Shown here: positions 34,055 through 46,831 of the stretch, piece by piece
Position numbering within the stretch: the stretch's first letter is position 1
Layout: the number at the start of each line of letters is the position of its first letter
Origin: Budorcas taxicolor
Taxonomy: Eukaryota; Chordata; Mammalia; Artiodactyla; Bovidae
DNA: 64,000 nt
Reading direction: 5' to 3'
NCBI RefSeq assembly: GCF_023091745.1
Contig: NC_068935.1
Location: 19,451,775 to 19,515,774 of the forward strand
Program-made: the position numbers and the translations under genes
Notes under the pieces: model-generated
Told to the model about the DNA's origin: nothing
Database searches by the model: none
The model's input: only the letters and a program-made list of their open reading frames with translations

Positions 34055-37000
34055 CAGTTCACATCAGTTCAGTCCCTCAGTCATGTCCAACACTTTGCAA
34101 CCCCATGGACTGCAGCATGCCAGGCATCCTTGTCCATCACCAACTCCCAGAGCTTATTCAAACTCATGTCCATAGAGTCAGTGATGCCATCCAACCATCT
34201 CATCCTCTGTCGTCCCCTTCTTTTCCTGCCTTCAATCATTCCCAGCATCAGGGTCTTTTCAAATGAGTCAGTTCTTCACATCAAGTGGCAAAGGATTGAA
34301 GTTTCAGCTTCAACATCAGTCCTTCCAATGAATATTCACGACTGATTTCCTTTAGGATGGACTGGTTGGATCTCCTTGCAGTCCAAGGGACTCTCAAGAG
34401 TCTTCTCTAACATCAGAGTTCAAAAGCATCAATTCTTTGGTGCTCAGCTTTCTTTATAGTCCAACTCTCACATCCATACATGACTACTTTGAAACACCAA
34501 AGCTTTGACTAGACAGACCTTAGTTGGCAAAGTAATGTTTCTGCTTTTTAATATGCTGTCTAGGTTGGTCATAGCTTTTCTTCCAAGGAGCAAGCGTCTT
34601 TTAATTTCATGGCTGCAGTTACCATCTGCAGTGATTTTGGAAACCCCCAAAATAAAGTCTGTCACTATTTCCATTGTTTCCCCATCTATTTCCCGTGAAG
34701 TGATGGGGTCTTAGATGCCATGATCTTAGTTTTCCAAATGTTGAGTTTTAAACCAACTTTTTCACTCTCCTCTTTCACTTTCATCAAGAGGCTTTTTAGT
34801 TCCTCTTCACTTTCTGCCGTAAGGGTGGTGTCATCTGCATATCTGAGGTTATTGATATTTCTCCTGGCAATCTTGATTCCAGCTTGTGCTTCATCCAGTC
34901 CAGCAATTCTCATGATGTACTCTGCATGTAAGTTAAATAAGCAGGGTGACAATATACAGCCTTGACGTATTCTTTTTCCTATTCGGAACCAGTTCGTTTT
35001 TCCATGTCTGTTTCTAACTGTTACTTTTTGACTTGCATACAGATTTCTCAGGAGGTAGGTGAGGTGGTCTGATAATCCCATCTCTTGAAAAATGTTCCAC
35101 AGTTTGTTGCGATCCACACAGTCAAAGGCTTTGGCAAAGTCAATAAAGCAGATGTTTTTCTGGAACTCTCTTGCTTTTTCCATGATCCAGCGGATGTTGG
35201 TGATTTGATCTCTGGTTCCTCTGCCTTTTTAAATCCAGCTTGAACATCTGGAAGTTCACAGTTCACATATTGTTGAAGCCTGGCTTGGAGAAATTTGAAC
35301 ATTACTTTGCTAGCCTGTGAGATGGGTGCAATTTGAGGTAGTTTGAGCATTCTTTTGGCATTGCCTTTCTTTGGGATTGGAATTAAAACTGTCCTTTTCC
35401 AGTCCTGTGTCAACTGTTGAGCTTTCCAAATTTGCTGGCATATTGAGTGCTGCACTTTCACAGCATCATCTTTTAGGATTTGAAATAGCTCAACTGGAAT
35501 TCCATCACCTCCACTAGCTTTGTTCGTAGTGATACTTCCTAAGGCCCACTAAACTTCGCATTCCAGGATATCTGGCTCTAGTTGAGTGATCACACCATCA
35601 TGATTATCTGGGTCATGAAGATCTTTTTTGTATAGTTCTTGTGTGTATTCTTGCCACCTCTTCTTAATATTTTCTGCTTCTCTTAGGTCCATACCATTTC
35701 TGTCCTTTATTGTGCCCATCCTTGCATGAAATGTTCCCATGGTATCTCTAATTTTCTTGACAAGATCTCTAGTTTTTCCCATCCTATTGTTTTCCTCTAT
35801 TTCTTTGCATCGGTCACTGAGGAAGGCTTTCTTATCTCTCCTTGCTATTTTTTGGCACTCTGCATTCAAATGGGTATATCTTTCCTTTTCTCCTCTGCCT
35901 TTCACTTCTTTTCTTTTCACAGCTATTTGTAAGGCCTCCTCAGACAACCATTTTGCCTTTTTGCATTTGTTTTTCTTGGGGATGGTCTTGATCCCTGTCT
36001 CCTGTACAATGTCACGAACCTCCATCCATAGTTCTTCAGGCACTCTTTCTATCAGATTTAATTCCTTGAATCTTTTTCTCACTTCTACTGTATAATCATA
36101 AGGGATTTGATTTAGATCATACTTGAATGGTCTAGTGGTTTTCCCTACTTTCTTCAATTTAAGTCTGAATTTGGCAATAAGGAGTTTATGATCTGAGTCA
36201 CAGTCAGCTCCAGTTCCTGGTCTTGTTTTTGCTGACTATATAGTATAGAGCTTCTCCATCTTTGGCTGCAAAGAATATAATCAATCTGACTTCGGTGTTG
36301 ACCATCTGGTGATGTCCATATGTAGAGTCTTCTCTTGTGTTGTTGGAAGAGGGTGTTTGCTATGACCATTGCGTTCTCTTGGCAGAATTCTATTAGCCTT
36401 TTCCCTGCTTCATTCTGTACTCCAAGGCCAAATTTGCCTGTTACTCCAGGTGTTTCTTGACTTCCTACTTTTGCATTCCAGTCCCCTATAATGAAAAGGA
36501 CATCTTTCGGGGGATTAATTCTAGAAGGTCTTGTAGGTCTTTATAGAACCATTCAACTTCAGCTTCTTCAGCATTACTGGCTGCAACGTAGACTTGGATT
36601 ACTGTGATATTGAATGGTTTGTCTTGGAAACAAACAGAGATCATTCTGTCATTTTTGAGATTGCATCCAAGTACTGCATTTTGGACTCTTTTGTTGACTA
36701 TGATGGCTATTCCATTTCTTCTAAGGGATTCTTGCCCACAGTAGTAGGTATAATGGTCATCTGAGTTAAATTCACCCATTCCAGTCCATTTTAGTTCACT
36801 GATTCCTAAAATGTTGACTTTCACTCTTGCCATCTCCTGTCGGAGCACTTCCAATTTGCCTTGATTCATGAACGTAACATTCCAGGTTCCTATCCAATAT
36901 TGCTCTTTACAGCATCGGACTTTACTTCCATCACCAGTCACATCCACAACTGGGTGTTTTTGCTTTGGCTCCATCCCTTCATTCTTTCTGGAGTTATTTC

Positions 37001-38071
37001 TCCACTGATCTCCAGTAGCATATTGGGCACCTACCCACCCGGGGAGTTCCTCTTTCAGTGTCTTATCTTTTTGCCTTTTCATACTGTTTGTGGGGTTCTC
37101 AAGTACTGAAGTGGTTTGCCATCCCCTTCTTCAGTGGAGCACATTTTGTTAGAACTCTCCACCATGACCAGGCCATCTTGGGTGGCCCTACACAGCATGG
37201 CTCATAGTTTCATTGAGTTAGACAAGGCTGTGGTCCATTTGATCAGATTGGTTAGTTTCCTGTGATTGCGCTTTTCAGTCAGTCTGCCCTCTGATGGAGA
37301 AGGGTAAGAGACTTATAGAAGCTTCCTGATGGAAGAGACTGACTGAGGGGGAAACTGGGTCTTGTTCTAATGAGCGGGACCATGATCAGTAAGTCTTTAA
37401 TCCAATTTTGTGTTGATGGTATCTTCACTGGTGGTTCAGATGGTAAAGCATCTGACTACAATGTGGGAGACACAGGTTCGATCCCTGGGTTGAGAAGATC
37501 CTCTAGAGAAGGAAATGACAACCCACTCCGGTACTCTTGCCTGGAAAATCCCATGGATGGAGGAGCATTGTAGGCTACAGTCCATGCGGTCACAAAGAGT
37601 GGGACACAACTGAGCGACTTTACTTTCACTTTCTGTTGATGGTTGGGGCTGTATTCCCTCCCTATTATTTGACCTGAGGCCAAACTTTCGTGGAAGTAAT
37701 AAAGATAATGGCGACTTCCTTCAAAAGGTCCCATGCAGGCACTGCTCACTCAGTACCCCCAACCCTGCAGCAGGCCACTGCCGACCCACACCTCCACCGG
37801 AGACTCTTGGACACTCACAGGCAAGTCTGGGTCAGTCTCTCGTACGGTCACTGCTCCTTTGTTCTGGGTCCTGGTACCCATAAGGTTCTGTTTGTGCCCT
37901 CCAAGAGTCTACTTCCCCTGTCCTGTGTAAGTTCTAGCAGCTGTATGTTGGGGTTAATGGCGACCTCCTCCAAAAGAGCTTATGCCATACCCAAGTCTGC
38001 TGCACCCAGAGCCCCTGCCCCTGCAGCAGTCCACTGCTGACCTGTACCTCCACAGGAGACACTCAGACACA
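34055..38071 (-). mobile_element. BovB (RTE) LINE, near full length, with nested SINE
   Basis: Minus-strand BovB whose 3' end is at 34055 and 5' region at 38071. It is flanked by perfect 9-bp repeats gttctactt (34046-34054, 38072-38080). In its sense direction it runs from a GC-richer 5' region (about 38071-37100) to an endonuclease part (37082-36154, with GTWNV and LGISELKWTG) and a reverse-transcriptase part (36157-34686, with FIDFAKAFDCVD, RQGCILSPCLFN and the catalytic YADD), then the 3' UTR. The reading frame is broken at several places (near 36486, 36154, 35549 and 35048-35183), so this copy cannot encode an active enzyme. A Bov-tA sits in the 5' region at 37421-37633. Confidence 0.93.
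37421..37633 (+). mobile_element. Bov-tA SINE nested in BovB, 10-bp target duplication
   Basis: Forward Bov-tA (ttcactggtggttcagatgg head, body, ctttactttcact tail) inside the BovB 5' region. Flanking tgttgatggt at 37411-37420 and 37634-37643 shows it inserted after the BovB. Confidence 0.9.
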
Positions 38072-38708
38072 GTTCTACTTAATACTCTTAAATGCACTGT
38101 GTTGTGTGCTGTCCCTTGTAAAGAAAGATGACGCCACTCAATCAGCCACCATTAGCAGAGGTTGCACTTCAGGTTGTTTTTTTCCAGCCACAGTAATGAG
38201 CTTGTATTAAGCCACCTGCCTCCCCTACCTTTTTCCTCTCTAGGCCCTCTTGAAACCAATAGTGCATACTGGCAAACAGTTGCTTAGACTTAATTTTGGA
38301 GTGAGTAGTTGAGAGTTAGCAAGCCTTTCCACGGATTAAGCCTTGGCCTCATTATCACTGGACTATAACCCACTGAGCTCCCTGGCCTCACACCCATAAT
38401 GTGTTACAACTCTATTTAAAATTAGATGACTATGAATACACTGGGGAAAGTCATGCACTAGCTAAAGAACAAAAAATTGCCTGTTTCTGTTTTTAATCCT
38501 AGTAATTAAAGACTATATCACCTGGCCCTTCGCCACATTCTGTATACTTAAAAAGGTACTAAGATAACATAATTTTTGCACAATTTTTTTTTAATTTAGT
38601 GGTGAAATATTGAGTGGCAAATTATAAGAAACTCTGAATCTCTTCTTTTCTGGCAGCATTATTGCCAGTAATGGTAACATTGTTATCATTCCTGAGCCCC
38701 AAGGGACT

Positions 38709-38930
38709 GTTGTTTAGCCATTGTTTAGTTGCTAAATCATGTCTGACTCTTGCGAACCTATGGACTGTAACCCGCCAGGCTCCTCTGTCCATGGGATTCT
38801 CCAGGCAAGAATACTGGAGTGGGTAGCCACTCCCTTCTCCAGGGAATTTTCCCGACCCAGGGATTGAACCCACCTTTTCTGCATAGGCAGGTGGATTATT
38901 TACCACTGAGCCACCAGGGGGAAGCCCCTT
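38709..38930 (-). mobile_element. Bov-tA SINE
   Basis: Reverse Bov-tA from tgtttagccattgtttag to ccaccagggggaagcccc. Possible duplication gagcccc/gaagcccc is ambiguous with the element end. Confidence 0.87.
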
Positions 38931-39212
38931 AAAGAATATGTCTTACCAAAAGAAGTAAATATGTGGGAGTATTGAAAATATGATATCTATATATTTTTAT
39001 ATCAAACTCATTAATGTACTGAGACAGTTTCTACATAGAGGCCTACAAGGAGTACGTGTATCTTATATACTCAGCAGACGATAAAGTTCTGTCCTAAAAA
39101 CTAATTCTAGGTCCAATTAACTCTTGGCTGCATGACCAATCTTAACTGATTCAGAAACAGGAAGACCCATCTTCTATGGTTCTTCCAAAGGAATCAAACT
39201 TATTGTGTCCAG

Positions 39213-40379
39213 TTCAGTTCAGTTCAGTCGCTCAGTCGTGTCCAACTCTTTGCGACCCCATGAACCACAGCATGCCAGGCCTCCCTGTCCATCACCCACT
39301 CCTGAACTTTACCCAAACTCATGTCCATTGAGTCGGTAATGCCATCCAACCATCTCATCCTCTGTCTTCCCCTTTCCCTCCTGCCTTCAATCTTTCCCAG
39401 CATCAGGGTCTTTTCAAATGAGTCAGCTCTTCACATCAGGTGGCAGAAGTATTGGAGTTTCAGCTTCAACATCAGTCCTGCCTTCCAGTGAACACCCAGG
39501 ACTGATCTCCTTTAGAATGGACTGGTTGGAGCTCCTTGCAGTCCAAGGGACTGTCAAGAGTCTTCTCCAACACCACAGTTCAAAAACATCAATTCTTCAG
39601 CGCTCAGCTTTCTTTATAGTCCAACTCTCATATCCATACACGACCACTGGAAAAACCATAGCCTTGACTAGACAGACCTTAGTTGACAAAGTAAATGTCT
39701 CTGCTTTTTAATATGCTATCTAGGTTGGTTATAACTTTCCTTCCAAGGAGTAAGCATCTTTTAATTTCATGGCTGCAATCACCACCTGCAGTGATTTTGG
39801 AGCCCCCCAAAAATGAAGTCAGCCACTGTTTCCACTGTTTCCCCATCTATTTGCCATGAAGTGATGGAACTGGATGCCATGATCTTCATTTTCTGAATGT
39901 TGAGCTTTAAGCCAACTTTTTCACTCTCCTCTTTCACTTTCATCAAGAGGCTCTTTAGTTCTTCTTTGCTTTCTGCCATAAGGGTGGTATCATCTGCATA
40001 TCTGAGGTTATTGATATTTCTCCCAGCAATCTTGATTCCAGCTTGTGCTTCATCCTGCTCCGTGTGTCTCATGATGTACTCTGCATAGAAGTTAAATAAT
40101 CAGGATGACAATATACAGCCTTGACATACTCCTTTTCTTGTTTGGAACCAGTCTGTTGTTCCATGTCCAGTTCTAACTGTTGCTTCTTGACCTGCATACA
40201 GATTTCTCAGGAGGCAGGTGAGGTGGTCTGGTATTCCCATCTCTTTTAGAATTTTCCACAGTTTATTATGATGCACACAGTCAAAGACTTTGGCATAGTC
40301 AATAAAGCAGAAATAGATGTTTTTTGGAACTCTCCTGATTTTTTGATGATCCAGCAGATGTTGGCAATTTGATCTCTGG
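39213..40379 (-). mobile_element. BovB LINE, 5'-truncated, with 10-bp target duplication
   Basis: Minus-strand 3' part of BovB: (AGTTC)n end at 39213, 3' UTR, then RT C-terminal coding sequence including YADD (about 39990-40010), stopping at 40379 in the RT region. Flanks ttgtgtccag at 39203-39212 and 40380-40389. It is collinear with 34055-35215 of the larger copy, and the frame is broken. Confidence 0.92.
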
Positions 40380-40555
40380 TTGTGTCCAGGGGCAAGTTAA
40401 ATGGTTCACAATGGGGCACGTGGACTAAGTGAATAGAAAATTAGAGACAAGAGAAATATTTTAGGGAGGCAGCTTAGCATAGTAGATACAAATGCGGACT
40501 TTGGGAAGTACCACACTTGCATTGTAAAACTCCTAAAGATCTATAGCGGAGCATG

Positions 40556-40775
40556 AAATGGTGGTTAAGACCATGGGCTGTGGATCAAACAAATGGATTT
40601 TTTAGCTAAGCTGCTGACCCTCTGTAACTTTAGGCAAGCTACTTACCATTTCCCATGTCCTCATTTGTGAAAGGAAGATAATAGAACTTACCTCATAGGG
40701 TTGTATAGGGTGAACATTAAGTGAGCTCATCCATTTACAGAGAGCAGGCAGAAAGTAAGGCTCAATAAATGATAC
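40556..40775 (+). mobile_element. MIR SINE
   Basis: atggtggttaagaccatggg, taggcaagctacttaccatt, tacctcatagggttgtatag and gtaaggctcaataaatgata follow the full MIR order in sense. Confidence 0.78.
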
Positions 40776-41419
40776 AGTCTTTTCTAGCAGCAGCAGTAGA
40801 AGTCAAAGTAGATGTGAAAAATAGCCAACCTAAATGTGGATTAAACTCTTGACTGTGATCTCACTAGCATCAGATTTATACTTATGAAAACTTAAATGTG
40901 AATAATGCCCTATTCTTGCTGTCTCACTCTTATTCCCATGAGGCTCTCCTTGAACCTCTTTGAACCCTCTAGTCCTCTTTCTCTTTCCCTTTTCTCCCAG
41001 AGCAAGAGTTTCTTCCTAGCCCTGCCCTTCTTTACTGCCTCTAATCTATTTTGATGCTGAAATCAGAGTAATTTATTTAAATTATAAGTCCTACCATATT
41101 GCTGATTTGGCAGCTGCTCATGATCATTGGTTGACATTGGCTCTGAGCAAGAAACATTGAAACGTGATGAAGATTACTGATACATAAACTGACTTGTCTT
41201 GAGAGGAAAGGGAGAAATAGTGAATTTTTGTTTCTTTTTGGACCCTTTAGGCTAGATGCCAGTGTTTCCATTTGAGTATTAAGTGCTTGGCCAGGTCAGG
41301 AAGAAACTGTTGATAAAGCATCTAATGTGATGCCAAGAACCCAGCAGTACACATTTCACTGTAATTGCTGATGAGGCCCAATGCTTGAGCAATCTATTGG
41401 TTTAATATTCTTGAATCAT

Positions 41420-41520
41420 AGTTCACCAAACTCTCTGTGCTTCAGATTTCTCATCTGTAGTGAGAAAGTTAACCTGGATGATCTCTATATTCCCTTGGGT
41501 CTTGATAAGGCATGATTTCT
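41420..41520 (+). mobile_element. MIR SINE fragment
   Basis: caccaaactctctgtgcttc then agatttctcatctgtagtga match the central MIR core. Short and diverged. Confidence 0.5.
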
Positions 41521-42362
41521 TTATACCATCTGAAGGACTAAGGTTTGGAATACACAAAATCCCCATCATAAACAAATGTTCTCCCTACAGCAATCTGGCT
41601 TCAGTATAACTGCAATAGGAGAATAAAAGGGATCAATGTAATTAAATGCCATAAAAATCAGATGATGTTGGCCATTTTAACACCTCAGCACCAATATACC
41701 AGAGGATTAGTTTTAACTGCCACCTTTGTCACTTTGATTTCTGCCATTATTATCTCCTAAAGTGCTACGTGATACTGACCTTTTTTTTTTTTTTTCTGTG
41801 AAAGTGATTGACAGATTTTATAAAGATACCTAATGAGATACTTCAATATACCCCAGCTGTTGCAAAGTTTGTCTTTTGGGAATTACTATGGCATCTTGTT
41901 GACACAAAGACTGTTTCTTTGTGACTCCACACTACTGTACATCAACTATTACAAGGAGAGTACTTCTCAACCTTACCAGCAAAGATTTAATTATTTGTCT
42001 TTATGAACCCCAGATTGTGAATAATAATAACTATTAAATTATATCTATTATAGCTTATTTCCCATACTTGGCGAGGCAAAAACAAAAAACAAAAACATAT
42101 AACTGCTACTTAGAGCATTTGATCAGCATGAGACATGCAATCACAATTTGATGTAATTCTCACTAAAAGGAAATGTATATAATATTTTAATTAGCTTCAT
42201 CTTAGGTAAGTATCAAATTTCTCTTGTGAATTTGAAACACCAAGATATCTTGGAAACTCCTAGATACTTAAAAAGATTTCTAGTGATCAACGGATTATAA
42301 TTTGGAAATTTAACGAATACATTAGGTAATGATCAACCAAATAATGATTATCATTATTATTG

Positions 42363-42530
42363 ATGTTATTTATTGGGCAATTGTTAATACTATATGCCAG
42401 AACTTGTTTTAAACACTGTGCACATTTAATCTTCCTTTAATCCTGAGCCACAAAGAGGTTAAATGATTTACCCAGTATCACACAACTAGGAATTGTGTGG
42501 AGGATTTGAACCCCAGAAGGTTTGAATTGA
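42363..42530 (-). mobile_element. MIR SINE
   Basis: Reverse MIR: ttattgggcaattgttaat, atatgccagaacttgtttta, gaggttaaatgatttaccca and aggatttgaaccccagaagg. Confidence 0.7.
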
Positions 42531-43357
42531 TGGAGATGAGGCCTACTGTCCTTAACTCATCAGTGAACAGAGACAGTGCTCTAGTAGGCGAATAAGAGAA
42601 AGAGAGAGATTCACATTTAACAATTGAATCTTAAGTTGCTGAAATATGGAAAGGCATCAGAACTGAAGGGTGGAGAAGTACTAGGAGTGCTGAAATGTAG
42701 CTGGAGACAGGGCACCAATCTTTACTCTTTAGATGAGTACCTGAGTTTGTGCATTTGTGTTGAGAATTCTACAAAGGTTGAATGTTGGGCCAATCAGTAA
42801 CTTATTGGTGAGAGCAATGAATTCGGAATGCCTAACAACATGGTTGGTATGGGCCTAGAGGGGTGAGAAGTTGGGTAGAGGTGGCTAACCCCATTTTAAG
42901 ACTGGGAACAGAGTTGGAGGGAAGGAGAAAATGGCTGCCCCCGGACAGTGGCATATATGCAATAAGGTGGGGGGAGGGGAAAAGAGGGGAAAAACTCATC
43001 TTTGAGTTAATAACTTATGTTCTAGAGTTTCAGGGTCCTTAAACTTCTGTGGAGTAGGGATTTGTGGCAATGCTATAACACAGAATACCATAAAACCCTG
43101 GCTATTGGGCTTGCAGGGTTAGTACTCTTAACAATTTTAAGACAATGAAATGCTGAGGGAGGTAAGGAATACCAAAGGTCAACGATTTGAACGATAAAGC
43201 TCTGGGAGATGCTAATGACTAATTCCCCTTGTATTCTAAGTCAATTGCAATTTTATCTCCTAGGATAGTGGAAATGGACTTGGGGGTGGAGGCAGAGCGG
43301 TGAATAAGGGGAAGGCCACTTGGACAAGAATTTGGGGCCTCTCTCCCTAGCTTTTCT

Positions 43358-43545
43358 TATTGGAGGATAATTGCTTTACAATATTATGTTGGTTCCTGCC
43401 ATACATCAACATGAATCAGCCATAGGTATACATATGGCCCTTCCGTCCTGAGCCCCCCTCCCACCTCCCTCCCTATCCCACCCCTCTAGGTTGTCACAGA
43501 GCACTAGGTTCAGCCCCCTGTGTCACATAGCCTCCCTTAGTTTAA
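43358..43545 (-). mobile_element. Ruminant L1 3' end, reverse
   Basis: attggaggataattgcttta, tggttcctgccatacatcaa, atgaatcagccataggtata and a CT-rich ccctcccacctccctcccta segment reproduce the ruminant L1 3' UTR in reverse. A 21-bp tandem pair (agtttaaccctcccattt) follows at 43550-43592. Confidence 0.8.
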
Positions 43546-43874
43546 CTTGAGCAGTTTAACCCTCCCATTTGTAGTTTAACCCTCCCATTTTATATTGAGG
43601 GTTTATCCATGAGGCTTCGTTTTACAGACATTCCAAACTTAAGGAAAAAGGCAAAACCACTTTCCTAAGGGGGAAAAAAACAGACAAGGAAGCTCTAAAA
43701 AGTGTTCAAATAGGTCACCTTTGTCCGTTCTGAATTTAGGGGCAGACACTAGCAAGGATGCTTTGGCTGGGAGATCGGGAAGGTCTAAGTAATGACTCAG
43801 TGAATAAAACCAATAACAGCAATAGCAGCAATAAATGATAATAATAACAGCTACCATCCCCCACCTTTAGGAGT

Positions 43875-44095
43875 TTGGAATTAACATATACACAGTACTG
43901 TATATAAAAACAGATAATCAACAAGGACCCAACTCAGGGAACTCTACTCAGTATTCTGTAATAACCTATATGGGAAAGAATCTGAAAAAGAGTAGATATT
44001 TGTATATGTATAACTGATTCACTTTGTTGTACACCTGAAACTAACACAACATTGCAAATCAACTATACTCCAATATAAAGTAGAAATAAAAGCAT
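43875..44095 (+). mobile_element. L1 3' UTR end
   Basis: aggacccaactcagggaact, ctcagtattctgtaataacc, gattcactttgttgtacacc and caactatactccaatataaa form the 3' terminus of a cetartiodactyl L1 in sense, opposite to the fragment at 43358. Confidence 0.8.
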
Positions 44096-44144
44096 AGCAG
44101 TTACCGATTCAGTCACCTCTGATCTGGGCACAGAGCTAAATGCT

Positions 44145-44260
44145 TTTATAGATTGTGCTATTCTATTCTCTGTAGCGCTTTGAGATAGATGCTCATTTTG
44201 CAGATGTCATCACTTTTTTGCCTGTGAAGAAGCTATGCAGGTTGCCTAAGGATATAGGAA
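44145..44260 (-). mobile_element. MIR SINE fragment
   Basis: agagctaaatgcttttatag, tctctgtagcgctttgagat, cattttgcagatgtcatc and aggttgcctaagg match the reverse MIR core. Confidence 0.55.
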
Positions 44261-44839
44261 TAAACCAAGCAAAGGCATGTTTGAATCACTCTGCAAATAG
44301 ATTTAAGTAATTGTTCGGGCCTTATGCAGCTGAAATACACACCAGGTTGAGATGATCTATTCCTTTGAACCCAGGCAGTTCTGAGTTCAGAAGGACAAAT
44401 CACAAACTGGCCCCTGAAATTGGGAATGTCTGATAGCTGATTCCAACAGAGAAGTGTTTTCCATAGATTTAAGTAGAAGAAATGTTTCCTTCACAGAAAG
44501 GAATGGTTTTATTGCAATTACATGTTTGCTTAAAAAGACTTTTATTAATTTGTTCATTGAACAAACACTTCTTGAGCACCAACTATCTGCTCTGCACCCA
44601 GTGACTCAAACATGAAATTGAGACAGATTTAATAAAACCCTCGATCCTAAGGAATGTCTGATATAACCAAATTTAGGTAGAATCTATTAGTCAAGTGTGC
44701 TTTTTCAGTCTCATTCCAATGGCTATTCAAATACTCTCATCGAGTGAGGAGGGCAGTAGAGTCCTTGGATTCTGCTGCTGCCGCAGATCATGGAATAAAA
44801 GAACCTTAGTAATGAGATAGTCCCTTTCCTGCATTTTAT

Positions 44840-45015
44840 AGGTCAGGGAGTCAGATGGCCTTGGACTGTAAACTGTATAACCTTGGGCAGGTTACTGAAC
44901 CTCTCCCAGCCTCAGGCTTTTCCTGTAACATGGGGGTAAAAGCACTTGCCTTACAGAAACATGGTAAGGATTGCACAAGATAATTTATATCAAGTTCTTA
45001 GTGTAGAACACAACA
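44840..45015 (+). mobile_element. MIR SINE
   Basis: accttgggcaggttactgaa, cctctcccagcctcaggctt and acatgggggtaaaagcactt, then gaacacaacatcctcaatat, follow MIR in sense. Confidence 0.65.
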
Positions 45016-45054
45016 TCCTCAATATATTATACATTTACTGTTATTGTGACCACC

Positions 45055-45175
45055 ATTTGCTGAGTGAGGGGACTGAAACTCAGAAAAGGGAAATGACTAG
45101 CCTAAGATCGTATAGTTTGTTGTTAGGGCAGATAGTAAAACTCAGATCTCTGTTAGCAAATATTCCTTCTACTAT
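45055..45175 (-). mobile_element. MIR SINE fragment
   Basis: gactgaaactcagaaaaggg, aaatgactagcctaagatcg and ctcagatctctgttagc correspond to the reverse MIR second half. It lies next to a forward MIR. Confidence 0.55.
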
Positions 45176-45904
45176 ACCACCTGTTTTATTCCCTAGGAAG
45201 AGGTAATGTAAACTTCCTATGCTTGTTAGAAATAAGTTGGCTGATCTAGGGAGAAGAAGGGAGAGGAAAACAAGGAAATAGATAACATAAGGAAAGAATT
45301 CCTAGAGTCAGAAACCAAAACAGCCAGGGAGATAACCAAAAAGCACAGGAGAAATAGCAGTTATCAGAGAGTTTAAATCATAAAATTGCAGCCTTATAGT
45401 GCCTGCTGAATCACAGAATGGAACTCTATCCTCATTCCTTTATTCATCACAAACATGTCAATGAAATTAACTAAGCTTTTCTTTTTTCTTGGGGATGGTA
45501 GTAGGGAGGTGGTTCAGAATGCATGTGTGTTTCACAAAAAGTTCCCTTGCATACAGCTTTACTAGACAATTTCTATTTTCAAAGCAAGGGAACCCTATTA
45601 CTGAAGTTAGAATAGAAGCATAAGTACTACCAAGATTTAAGGAATGATAGACTTTAAAAGATAGTGGGCTGGAGTGAAACCTAAGAGTAGAAACTATTGA
45701 GAAGTTTAACAAAAAAGAGAAAAAAAAGGCTTAAGAATAAAGCCACATTGTTATTCCTCTGTATATTGACAACATAGGTAATTACAGTGCTGGGAATGAC
45801 TATTTGTTAGATGAAGATACTCTTAAGAATTAGAAATATATGAAAAATCCAGTCTGTCCATATGTTAAAAGCAAAGATTAATTTACAGTTGTCTAAGCAA
45901 AAGA

Positions 45905-46104
45905 CAAAAACCCTGATGCTGGGAGGGATTGGGGGCAGGAGGAGAAAGGGACGATAGAGGATGAGATGGCTGGATGGCATCACCAACTCGATGCACATGA
46001 GTTTGTGTGAACTCTGGGAGTTGGTGATGGACAGGGAGGCCTGGTATGCTGCAATTCATGGGGTCCCAAAGAGTCGGACACGACTGAGCGACTGAACTGA
46101 ACTG
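45905..46104 (+). mobile_element. BovB LINE 3' end with 10-bp target duplication
   Basis: Last 200 bp of BovB in sense (ctgatgctgggagggattgg to gactgaactgaactg), flanked by aagcaaaaga at 45895-45904 and 46105-46114. Strongly 5'-truncated. It ends 370 bp before the next PAK3 exon. Confidence 0.92.
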
Positions 46105-46475
46105 AAGCAAAAGATGATATAATCTTTCCTAAAGTATTCAATCGAGGACTGCAGTATTGGTTATGCAACATCCAAGGCGTATTCAAAATATTCCAGGAGT
46201 TTCCTAGAAGGTACAAGGCCATTTTGTTCAATTCATGACTGCCTAGTTCCATGGCACACATAACATCTGATTAGAGTTTCTGACCCACCAATAGAGATAC
46301 TTCATGGTAGTTTGGGAAGCAATTACTATACAAAATGGTTGTTCCTTTTGTACTTCATCCTTTAATCTTGAGTTTTCTGATTTCCCTCTCCTAAGAATAG
46401 TTACGTATTATTCCAAATAAAATATACTGATAACACTTCGATTGCTTATTCATTTGATAATTTTTGCCTTCACAG

Positions 46476-46524
46476 GGCCTCAGGTACTGTTTATACAGCG
46501 CTGGACATTGCCACAGGACAAGAG
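46476..46524 (+). CDS. PAK3: PAK3 exon: second half of glycine-rich loop (residues 277-293)
   Basis: 49-nt exon with acceptor tttttgccttcacag and donor gtaagc. The first base completes Gly277, then 16 codons give ASGTVYTALDIATGQE. Joined to the exon at 22647 it forms the ATP-binding loop G-Q-G-A-S-G-T-V, with Val282 over the adenine as usual in kinases. It ends on a codon boundary. Confidence 0.96.
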
Positions 46525-46831
46525 GTAAGCATTAACATTCATTTCTGACTTTTACTTTCCTTTATTCGTATTGATCAGAATTCTTCTTTGATGGCATTTG
46601 TGCCTGACAAAATGGGTACCACTGGGTTGACATAAGTTTCCTTCATTGATGTCCAAAGTATCTGCTGTGAATGATGAATTCATGATTGGCCAAAGAAAAG
46701 GAGTTTGTGGCATTAAGAAAAATCCTAGTAAGGTAAAGAATTTGTATGTCTGACTGTGTTGCTGAAAAATATGGATGCTTGTGTTTAGTCTAATGATGGT
46801 AATTCATTCTTGTCTTTTAATCATGATTCAG
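46525..46831 (+). other. PAK3: PAK3 short intron (307 bp)
   Basis: Compact intron with no recognised repeat. The acceptor is tcatgattcag. Confidence 0.7.

Noticed and set aside
34686..37082. Minus-strand frames with endonuclease and reverse-transcriptase motifs
   Set aside because: They are pieces of one decayed BovB retrotransposon, not a host gene. The frame is interrupted repeatedly.
39779..40072. Minus-strand frame with YADD motif
   Set aside because: RT C-terminal remnant of the truncated BovB at 39213-40379.
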